From an uncultured Clostridia bacterium (GTDB taxonomy: Bacteria; Bacillota; Clostridia; Oscillospirales; Acutalibacteraceae), in assembly GCA_938034875.1 (NCBI GenBank), contig CALHND010000003.1, positions 1 to 46,080 on the forward strand: a DNA stretch of 46,080 bases. Reading direction: 5' to 3'. The notes below the pieces were generated by a model. It was not told the origin of the DNA. It saw only the letters and a program-made list of their open reading frames with translations, and did not search any database. Position numbers and translations under genes: made by a program. Below, piece by piece: positions 34,151-40,573 of this stretch (the first letter of the stretch is position 1; each line of letters begins with the position of its first letter).

Positions 34151-34936
34151 GTGAAAAGAATAATTTGCACTGTGTGCGTGCTTGTTTTGCTCGCGTCGAT
34201 ATTCACAGTTAGCGCCACCGCTAAAACGGTGACCAATTCAGACTATGGAATTGAGATTGATTTTCCGGACGAGTACATAGTTCTCACTACCGGCAGTCTG
34301 TCCAAAAATTCCGATTTCATTGAGAGCATCGGTCACACGACCGAGAGTCTCAGAAAAGCAATGAAAAATGGAAATATTATATTTTACTCCGCAAACGAGA
34401 ATAACACAAAACAGCTCCATGTTAAGTGCTGGTCAACCGACTTTTCAGAGCGCATAGGCGACCTTGATAAACTATCCGATGAGGCTCGCGATGCCGCATT
34501 GGAATCGATCAAAAAAGTACTGGTAAGCGACGGCAACCAAATTCTCTTTTCAAGCAGCTTTGCCCACGGCAATTCGCTGTACTTGAAACTCGCCGTCTAT
34601 GTCCCTGACGATGAGCCATTCTGCTATATACAGTACATAACCGTGTGCGGAGGCAAATTTTATTCGCTTGTCTACTACAATGCGCACAGCTACCTTACCG
34701 TTGCTGAGCAAAAAGAAGCCGACAGCGTACTTTCATCCATGACCATTAACATTAAAAAAGAAAGCTCGTCCGTTGGGCTTTCTACGATAATTGAAACGGT
34801 GCTTATCTACGTACTGATTGTCGCCGCTGTCGCTGTCATGATTTTTATTATTCGCAGTTTCATTGCAGATTACAGGGGCAAAAAGGACGAACCTGAAATC
34901 ATACCCGACCGAATTAAAATGAATCGCAAAAAATAG
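34151..34936 (+). CDS. Secreted, C-terminally membrane-anchored protein of unknown function
   Basis: 261 aa from a GTG start (34151) with AAAAGGAG 9 nt upstream. A signal peptide (IICTVCVLVLLASIFTVSAT) is followed by an outside domain of about 185 residues with alternating beta-type segments (YGIEIDFPDEYIVLT, LYLKLAVYVPDDEPFCYIQY). A single membrane helix near 211-235 (VLIYVLIVAAVAVMIFIIRS) leads to a short basic cytosolic tail. The domain begins like proteins annotated as PsbP- or DUF-type surface proteins in Clostridia (FPDEYIVLT), but I cannot name the family. It sits between folD and a small membrane protein in an operon with lgt and trmO. Confidence 0.75.
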   Translation: MKRIICTVCVLVLLASIFTVSATAKTVTNSDYGIEIDFPDEYIVLTTGSLSKNSDFIESIGHTTESLRKAMKNGNIIFYSANENNTKQLHVKCWSTDFSERIGDLDKLSDEARDAALESIKKVLVSDGNQILFSSSFAHGNSLYLKLAVYVPDDEPFCYIQYITVCGGKFYSLVYYNAHSYLTVAEQKEADSVLSSMTINIKKESSSVGLSTIIETVLIYVLIVAAVAVMIFIIRSFIADYRGKKDEPEIIPDRIKMNRKK

Positions 34937-34947
34937 GAGGTTTAAAT

Positions 34948-35163
34948 ATGAACATCGTAAATTTATCCTTTGTAGTTACGGCTATAGCTGTGGTATTAGC
35001 CTCGGTTAATGTAATCATTAGAGCCACACAGAGCGAGACATCCATGTTGCCCTCACTGATACTGCTCGGTTTTACGGTCGCCGCATTTGTGTTTAGCCTG
35101 ATTGTAATTAATAACAGTAACAAAAAGGACGAAAATAAGCCGAAAGACAGCACCGATGAATAA
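34948..35163 (+). CDS. Small two-helix membrane protein
   Basis: 71 aa with a strong ribosome site (TAGGAGGTTTAAATATG). Two hydrophobic segments, about residues 5-25 (LSFVVTAIAVVLASVNVII) and 37-56 (SLILLGFTVAAFVFSLIVI), are joined by a short polar loop. A charged tail (NKKDENKPKDSTDE) follows. No family recognised. It begins 11 bp after the secreted membrane-anchored protein and overlaps trmO by 8 bp, so it is probably expressed with both. A helper role for the upstream protein is possible but unsupported. Confidence 0.75.
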   Translation: MNIVNLSFVVTAIAVVLASVNVIIRATQSETSMLPSLILLGFTVAAFVFSLIVINNSNKKDENKPKDSTDE

Positions 35164-35851
35164 CAGCGAATACAACATGAAAGCTATTGCGCGAATACAC
35201 ACCGAATTTCCCGAAAAGTTTGGTATTCCGCGCCAAAGCGGACTGGTAGATTCGCTTGTAGGAAAAATCGTATTTGAGCCTCCCTATCGCATTGCAGAGG
35301 CAGTTAGAGGACTGGATGAATTTTCACATCTGTGGATAATTTGGCTGTTTTCTGAAGCTGTGCGCGATACATGGTCGCCAACGGTGCGTCCGCCACGGCT
35401 TGGCGGAAACAAACGAATGGGCGTATTTGCTACACGCTCTCCTTTCCGTCCAAATTCAATCGGATTATCGTCGGTGCGCATAGAGCGCATTGAGCAAACG
35501 GCCGAATTGGGCCCCGTAATTTATGTATCGGGTGCAGATTTAATGGACGGCACGCCGATATTTGATATAAAACCGTACCTCGCTTATACCGACAGTCACC
35601 CCGAAGCTTTGGGAGGTTTCACACAGCCGCTTTCCGACCGCACGCTTACTGTCAATATACCCGACGAACTGCTGATGCGCATACCGGAACACACTCGCAC
35701 CGCACTGCATGATGTACTGGCTCAGGACCCACGCCCGTCATATCAGCACGACCCCGATCGGATATACGGATTTGATTTTGCAGGGCTAGCAGTCAGTTTC
35801 ACCGTTGACAACAAAATTTTGACGGTAACAAAGATAGAAGCAAATGAATAA
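35156..35851 (+). CDS. trmO: TrmO family tRNA methyltransferase (TsaA-like)
   Basis: 231 aa. TrmO methylates N6-threonylcarbamoyladenosine at position 37 of certain tRNAs using S-adenosylmethionine. The beta-barrel family motifs are present: IARIHTEFPEKFGIPRQSGL, LDEFSHLWIIW, KRMGVFATRSPFRPNSIGLS and ADLMDGTPIFDIKPYL. The C-terminal half is the extra small domain common to TsaA proteins. The start is probably ATG 35156 overlapping the previous gene by 8 bp; an alternative is ATG 35177 (MKAIARI). A terminator follows immediately. Confidence 0.92.
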   Translation: MNNSEYNMKAIARIHTEFPEKFGIPRQSGLVDSLVGKIVFEPPYRIAEAVRGLDEFSHLWIIWLFSEAVRDTWSPTVRPPRLGGNKRMGVFATRSPFRPNSIGLSSVRIERIEQTAELGPVIYVSGADLMDGTPIFDIKPYLAYTDSHPEALGGFTQPLSDRTLTVNIPDELLMRIPEHTRTALHDVLAQDPRPSYQHDPDRIYGFDFAGLAVSFTVDNKILTVTKIEANE

Positions 35852-35855
35852 TACC

Positions 35856-35884
35856 AACTGCCGAAAAACCTCGGCAGTTTTTTT
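35856..35884 (+). terminator. Terminator of the ymfF-trmO gene run
   Basis: AACTGCCG pairs with CGGCAGTT around an 8-nt loop and is followed by a run of T, 5 bp after the trmO stop. Confidence 0.9.
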
Positions 35885-35967
35885 ATTTGCTGCAAAAAAA
35901 GTTGATACACTTGTTTTTATAGCAAATAATAATGAATATAAAAGTTTTTACTCTTAATTTAAACTAC

Positions 35968-35996
35968 TTGACAAACGGGAAATTGGGCTTTACAAT
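35968..35996 (+). promoter_or_regulatory. Promoter of the M-box/mgtE transcript
   Basis: A consensus TTGACA (35968-35973), a 17-nt spacer and TACAAT (35991-35996) end about 16 bp before the riboswitch. Confidence 0.8.
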
Positions 35997-36011
35997 AAAC
36001 AATGTAAACTA

Positions 36012-36165
36012 AATATTACCCGGTAGGCAAGGCTACCACATCGGATACGGATTGCTGCCGCGAAGCAGTGGAGACACTGCAAGCCGGTCAACAGGCTATG
36101 TCGAAACCAAGGCATAATCTAACGCAATTTCATTGCCATGCGAAGCTAAAGCTTGAACGGTGGCT
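36012..36165 (+). promoter_or_regulatory. M-box (ykoK-type) magnesium riboswitch
   Basis: The conserved M-box blocks are in order: GGTAGGCAAGGCTACC, GGATACGGATTGCTGCCG, GCCGGTCAACAG, then CATAATCTAACGCAATTTC, ATTGCCATGCG and AAGCTAAAGCTTG. M-boxes bind several Mg2+ ions and switch off Mg2+ transporter genes when magnesium is plentiful. A terminator follows at 36211 and the next large gene is mgtE, matching the known target. Confidence 0.93.
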
Positions 36166-36210
36166 GTATATTTGCGCTCATTTTGGGCTCATTTTCTATT
36201 TACTTTTATC

Positions 36211-36235
36211 GCCGCTGTTCAAAACAGCGGCTTTT
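36211..36235 (+). terminator. Expression-platform terminator of the M-box
   Basis: GCCGCTGTT pairs with AACAGCGGC around a 3-nt loop and is followed by TTTTCTT. It lies about 45 nt after the aptamer and 170 nt before mgtE. Confidence 0.82.
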
Positions 36236-36276
36236 CTTATGCAAATTGGGTAATAATAAACTAAAAAAAGGATGTG

Positions 36277-36390
36277 ATGGCATGGACGCCACAGGCAGTA
36301 ATAGTATATCACCCCGATTGCGAAAAACTAATAATATTTGCGTCTGTGCCGCATTTGGATAAAAAGCTGCACGGCGCCACCCTACCTTAA
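36277..36390 (+). CDS. Possible 37-aa leader ORF between M-box terminator and mgtE
   Basis: ATG 36277, with AAAAAAAGGA 4-5 nt upstream, opens 37 codons (MAWTPQAVIVYHPDCEKLII to LHGATLP) and stops at TAA 36388-36390, just before the AAAAAGGAGGAG ribosome site of mgtE. The peptide has four prolines and hydrophobic stretches but no recognised domain. It lies on the mgtE transcript only when the M-box terminator is read through. It may be a real small protein, a regulatory leader peptide, or chance; the good ribosome site is the main support. Confidence 0.4.
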   Translation: MAWTPQAVIVYHPDCEKLIIFASVPHLDKKLHGATLP

Positions 36391-36406
36391 AAAGGAGGAG
36401 CACCAC

Positions 36407-37735
36407 ATGGAGCTTATCAATCTTATTACAGAGTTGCTCTCACAGAAAAAATATCCGTCGGTGCGCGATATTTTAATTGAAATGCACCCAGCCGATATTG
36501 CGAATATGTTTGAGGAACTTGACAAAAGACAGATTTCACTACTTTTCCGCTTATTACCTAAAGAAACGGCGGCGGAAACCTTTGTTGAGCTGGAAACTGA
36601 CAACCAAGAAGCGCTGATTAAGGCGTTTTCTGACAACGAGCTAAAAGAAGTATTTGACGAGCTTTACCTTGACGATGCAGTAGATATTGTTGAGGAAATG
36701 CCGGCGAATGTTGTTCAACGTATTCTTAAAAACACCGACGAAATCACACGCAATATGATAAACGAAGTTTTGAAATATCCGAAAGATTCCGCCGGCTCTA
36801 TTATGACCATCGAGTATGTTAACCTGAAACAAACCATGTTGGTTGCCGACGCGTTTCAGACGATTAGGCGCACAGGTATCGACAAGGAAACAATATACTC
36901 GTGCTATGTTACTGACCAAAATCGGTATTTAAAAGGTATGGTATCCGCAAAAGACCTGTTGCTTGCCGATAGTGAAGAGCTAATCAGTGATATCATGAGA
37001 GATGTCATTTCGGTATTTACAACAGACGATAAAGAGGAAGTTGCTCAAAAATTCCTGCTTTACGACCTGCTTGCGATGCCGGTTGTTGACTGCGAAAACC
37101 GACTTGTCGGTATTATAACGGTCGATGATGCTATTGATGTCATTGAGCAAGAGGCCACCGAAGATATTGAAATGATGGCCGGTATTACGCCTACTGATAA
37201 ACCATATCTTAAAACAGGTGTATTAGAAACATGGTGGAAGCGAATTCCGTGGCTATTGCTGCTCATGATTTCGGCCACATTTACAAGCATTATCATTAAT
37301 CGGTACGACACAGCCCTTGCTACACTGGGACTTGCGGCATTTATGCCGATGCTTATGGGTACAGGAGGTAATGCGGGCAGTCAGTCATCTGTTGCAATCA
37401 TACGCGCCCTTTCGCTCGGCGAAGTTCAAATGGGCGACATACTGCGTATTGTTTGGAAAGAATTGCGTGTATCACTGCTGTGCGGAGGGACCATGGCGGT
37501 AGCTGCATTTGCAAAACTGATGCTAATTGATCGACCAAGTCCTATAACCGCATTTGTTGTCAGCCTTACACTTGTTGCTACGATTATTACGGCAAAGTTG
37601 GTTGGCTGTATGCTGCCCGTTTTAGCAAAGCGCATCGGATTTGACCCGGCTGTAATGGCAAGCCCGTGCATTTCTACCATAGTTGATGCGCTTACGCTTA
37701 TGATTTATTTCGACATTGCGACTGCAATTATGTGA
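36407..37735 (+). CDS. mgtE: MgtE family magnesium transporter
   Basis: 442 aa. MgtE is a Mg2+-selective channel gated by its cytosolic domain. The N-terminal domain is about 1-125, a CBS pair about 130-255 (MTIEYVNLKQTM, IMRDVISVFTTDD, VDDAIDVIEQEATEDIE) and five membrane helices about 280-442. The signature GTGGNAGSQSSV and the pore-lining DALTLMIYFDI at the C-terminus are intact. The true start is ATG 36407 (MELINLITE) with AAAGGAGGAG 5 nt upstream; the open frame reaches further back but without support. It is controlled by the upstream M-box, so high Mg2+ would switch it off. Confidence 0.95.
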   Translation: MELINLITELLSQKKYPSVRDILIEMHPADIANMFEELDKRQISLLFRLLPKETAAETFVELETDNQEALIKAFSDNELKEVFDELYLDDAVDIVEEMPANVVQRILKNTDEITRNMINEVLKYPKDSAGSIMTIEYVNLKQTMLVADAFQTIRRTGIDKETIYSCYVTDQNRYLKGMVSAKDLLLADSEELISDIMRDVISVFTTDDKEEVAQKFLLYDLLAMPVVDCENRLVGIITVDDAIDVIEQEATEDIEMMAGITPTDKPYLKTGVLETWWKRIPWLLLLMISATFTSIIINRYDTALATLGLAAFMPMLMGTGGNAGSQSSVAIIRALSLGEVQMGDILRIVWKELRVSLLCGGTMAVAAFAKLMLIDRPSPITAFVVSLTLVATIITAKLVGCMLPVLAKRIGFDPAVMASPCISTIVDALTLMIYFDIATAIM

Positions 37736-37749
37736 AAGGGAGCATAATC

Positions 37750-37965
37750 ATGCAAGAAATTAAGCTTGGCAAATACCGTCATTTTAAAGGCAACGAATAC
37801 GAAGTAATCGGCATTGCAAAGCACAGTGAAACACTTGTGGAAATGGTAGTTTATCGCGCACTGTACGGCGACGGCGGACTTTGGGTGCGTCCCGCTGAAA
37901 TGTGGAACGAAGTCATTGAACGCGACGGTAAAACATTTAAAAGATTTGAATACATAGGGGAATAA
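37750..37965 (+). CDS. DUF1653 domain protein
   Basis: 71 aa from ATG 37750, with AAAGGGAG 7 nt upstream; the open frame back to 37732 overlaps the mgtE stop. It matches DUF1653: GKYRHFKGNEYEVIGIAKHS, ETLVEMVVYRALYG, LWVRPAEMW. The domain is widespread and small; function unknown. It lies 14 bp after mgtE, probably on the same transcript, and ends before a bidirectional terminator. Confidence 0.9.
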   Translation: MQEIKLGKYRHFKGNEYEVIGIAKHSETLVEMVVYRALYGDGGLWVRPAEMWNEVIERDGKTFKRFEYIGE

Positions 37966-38046
37966 AATCGACTAATTGAACACCTATGTCAAAAAAATAA
38001 ACATTGTTTATTATAAAAAGTTAAACACTATATTGCATTATAAAAA

Positions 38047-38087
38047 AAAACAGCGTGATATTCCGAATTTGGAATATCACGCTGTTT
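38047..38087. terminator. Bidirectional terminator between DUF1653 and GH57-like genes
   Basis: A stem of about 17 bp (AAACAGCGTGATATTCC with its complement), 6-nt loop, with A tract before and TTAATTTTT after. It serves both converging genes. Confidence 0.9.
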
Positions 38088-38147
38088 AATTTTTATTTTA
38101 TGGCTACGTTTATAATGTGCGCTAAAATCACACCGAGCAGTCTGTGC

Positions 38148-39542
38148 TTACTTGTTCTGTTCCTCAAAATAATCCATTGCCATAAGCTCGTCGTCAATAG
38201 CCTTAATCTGTGTAAGCATGATGTTGTATGAATACAGCGAGCATTTATCTGCAATGCCGTTTTCTTCCATGACAGCCTTCAGCCCGTCGTTTGCCGTGTA
38301 CAGTGCATCAAGTGCCTCGCGGACGTTGAAACGGCCCGGAGATGTAGGTGCCGGTGGCCAACGCGCATCTGAAACATAAGCAGTTGTAACTGCCTTCATA
38401 ACGGCGTTCATAGCCTCGTTTTCATATGGATCTACGCCGAGGTGAGCTGAAACAGCCTTAAGTCCGTCAAAAATTGACTTGCAAACCGGGTCGAGCATAC
38501 GAGAATATGGTGTGTTTGCCCATGCGCGAGATGTGCCGCCGTGCCATGCACAACCGGTTTCGATTTTATCAAAGTTGTCAATTTTGTTAACCTCAAATTT
38601 TTCTGCTGCTTCGCTCGGAGTAACAAACTCAAAGCCCATTTCTTTTGCAGAAGAAAGTATTTGCTCAAAACGAACAGCGCTTTCGGGTTCGCTTTCGAAA
38701 AAGCGTGCCTGACCAAACTGTTTAACATAGAAGTAAGCTGTGGTGCCGACATATTCAGCATCCTCTGCGTACGGCATTAAGAAGCCGCCCTTTTCAGCGA
38801 TGCGTGCCTGCCATTTTGCAAGCACTTCCTTAACCTCCTCGATAGTAACGGGGTTAGGACGGTTGCCTTCGGTAGCTCCCATAAGATACCACAGCATAAT
38901 ATTGCACAGCATATCGGAACGGAGTATAACCTTAAGTCCGTTCGGCAGTACATTTGCATGGGTAAATTTGCGGAGCAATTCATCGCTGCCTGCAACAATA
39001 TCTTCAAGCTTAAACAGCTCATTTTTATTTGAATGGCCGCGGACATCAAACTTAAGTCCGGTTTTTTCTCTTACGCCCTCAACTGTGGAGAGGAAATAGG
39101 AGTCAGCGTCGGCAATAAGTGTCTTAAAGCCTGCTCTTTTAAAAATATCAACTATGTATGAGTTCCATGAGCACTCGGGGTTCCAGCCTGTAACCGGACG
39201 AACGCCGGTCAGTCTCTCCCAAGTATTAAGTCCTTCGACCAATGAGCGATAACCGATTTCAGGATCAATATTACCGAGCATGATGTGGGTCTGCGGTGAT
39301 GCGACAGGCTCAATTCTGCCCTCTTTAATACCACGGATGAGTTTTTCCATTACCTCCGGGGTCTCATTTGCAACAATTTCAAGTGTCTCGCCCGATGCTT
39401 CAAATGCAATTTTGACACCCAGACGCTCAGAAATATCAAATATTTTGTCATAAGACACCTGTGATACCCATGCACGCTTTTCGATTGGCAACTGTGAATA
39501 TTGCAAGTTACCATGCGGCATGAAAATGATTCCGTTTTTCAT
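38148..39542 (-). CDS. GH57-like glycoside hydrolase/deacetylase-fold protein
   Basis: 464 aa, no signal peptide, so cytosolic. The N-terminal half resembles the GH57 (alpha/beta)7 barrel: FMPHGNLQYSQLP near the start, FEASGETLE, SPQTHIMLG and GWNPECSWNSYIVDIFKRAG, where the Glu in PECSW is at the position of the GH57 nucleophile. A further conserved part is GCAWHGGTSRAWANTPYSRM. GH57 enzymes act on alpha-glucans (amylase, branching enzyme); the activity here is not known. It has its own promoter and AAGGAG ribosome site. It is codirectional with the csbB/yfhO pair upstream, but a promoter lies between them. Confidence 0.72.
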   Translation of the reverse strand: MKNGIIFMPHGNLQYSQLPIEKRAWVSQVSYDKIFDISERLGVKIAFEASGETLEIVANETPEVMEKLIRGIKEGRIEPVASPQTHIMLGNIDPEIGYRSLVEGLNTWERLTGVRPVTGWNPECSWNSYIVDIFKRAGFKTLIADADSYFLSTVEGVREKTGLKFDVRGHSNKNELFKLEDIVAGSDELLRKFTHANVLPNGLKVILRSDMLCNIMLWYLMGATEGNRPNPVTIEEVKEVLAKWQARIAEKGGFLMPYAEDAEYVGTTAYFYVKQFGQARFFESEPESAVRFEQILSSAKEMGFEFVTPSEAAEKFEVNKIDNFDKIETGCAWHGGTSRAWANTPYSRMLDPVCKSIFDGLKAVSAHLGVDPYENEAMNAVMKAVTTAYVSDARWPPAPTSPGRFNVREALDALYTANDGLKAVMEENGIADKCSLYSYNIMLTQIKAIDDELMAMDYFEEQNK

Positions 39543-39576
39543 TGATCTTGCTCCTTAAACACTATATTTATTTAAA

Positions 39577-39605
39577 ATATTATCATACAGTCGATTAGTA
39601 TTCAA
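39577..39605 (-). promoter_or_regulatory. Promoter for the GH57-like gene
   Basis: On the minus strand TTGAAT (39605-39600), a 17-nt spacer and TAATAT (39582-39577) lie 35 bp before the ATG at 39542. Confidence 0.6.
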
Positions 39606-39612
39606 CTGTTTT

Positions 39613-40557
39613 TTACTTTTTTAGTAAGGTTTCCTGGATATATTTGGGTCTGTGCTTAACTTCGCTATAAATCTTTCCGACATACTCGCCCACAACGCCC
39701 ATTGAGACCATAAGTATGCCGCAAACGAGCCACAACGACGACAGCAGCACGGTAAATCCAGCCGACAGTCCGCTGATTTTCATTATAAGCGCTGCAATTA
39801 ACCCAAGAACGCTGAGCACCGAAATAAATGAGCCGATGCCCGTTATCATGGTAAGTGGCTTTACGCTGAATGAGGTGACCCCCTGCATCGCAAAAGCGAG
39901 CATTTTGCGCAGCGGATATTTTGACTCGCCGGCAAAGCGTTCGTGGCGTTCATAATACACACAGTCGCTCTTAAATCCGATATCGGGTACTATTCCTCGC
40001 AAAAATAGGTTTACCTCGTCATACTGCGCAAGCGCATCAACGGCACGTTTGCTCATCAGGCGGTAATCAGCGTGATTGTACACGGTTTCAACGCCGAGTG
40101 CCTTCATTATTTTATAAAAGCCCTGTGCCGTTGTTTTTTTGAAAAATGTGTCTTTCTCACGGCTGGAACGGACACCGTAAACGATGTCGCACTGCTCATT
40201 TGTGTACTTATCCATGAATTTGTCCAGCACATCAATATCGTCCTGTAAATCGGCATCCATGGATACAATACAGTCGGCAAAATTGCGTGCAGTCATAAGC
40301 CCGGCATACAGTGCATTCTGATGTCCGCGGTTGTGCGCCAGCTTCAGTCCACAGATAAGCTCGTTTTCATGAAAAAGTTTGTCAATTATCTGCCATGTTT
40401 TATCCTTTGACCCGTCATCAACATAGAGAATGCGGGACTGTTCTGAGCATACGCCTGAAAGTATCATGTCGCTGAGCTTTGCAGTCAGTCTTTTGGTGGT
40501 TTCGCCCAAAACTTCTTGCTCGTTATAGCACGGAACAACTATATACAAAATCGGCAT
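39613..40557 (-). CDS. GtrB/CsbB-type polyprenyl-phosphate glycosyltransferase (GT2)
   Basis: About 314 aa. The family-2 core is clear: VVPCYNEQEVLGETT, YVDDGSKDKTW, and the metal motif SMDADLQDD. Two C-terminal membrane helices (ITGIGSFISVLSVLGLIAAL and VLLSSLWLVCGILMVSMGVV) and the end VGEYVGKIYSEVKHRPKY are typical of enzymes that load a sugar onto undecaprenyl phosphate on the inner face. I choose ATG 40557 (MPILYIVVPC) with AGAGGAG upstream; the longer frame to 40596 would overlap yfhO. It follows yfhO directly, as csbB and yfhO go together in Bacillus, so the loaded sugar is probably transferred outside by YfhO. Confidence 0.93.
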   Translation of the reverse strand: MPILYIVVPCYNEQEVLGETTKRLTAKLSDMILSGVCSEQSRILYVDDGSKDKTWQIIDKLFHENELICGLKLAHNRGHQNALYAGLMTARNFADCIVSMDADLQDDIDVLDKFMDKYTNEQCDIVYGVRSSREKDTFFKKTTAQGFYKIMKALGVETVYNHADYRLMSKRAVDALAQYDEVNLFLRGIVPDIGFKSDCVYYERHERFAGESKYPLRKMLAFAMQGVTSFSVKPLTMITGIGSFISVLSVLGLIAALIMKISGLSAGFTVLLSSLWLVCGILMVSMGVVGEYVGKIYSEVKHRPKYIQETLLKK

Positions 40558-40573
40558 ATTATTTTCACTCCTC

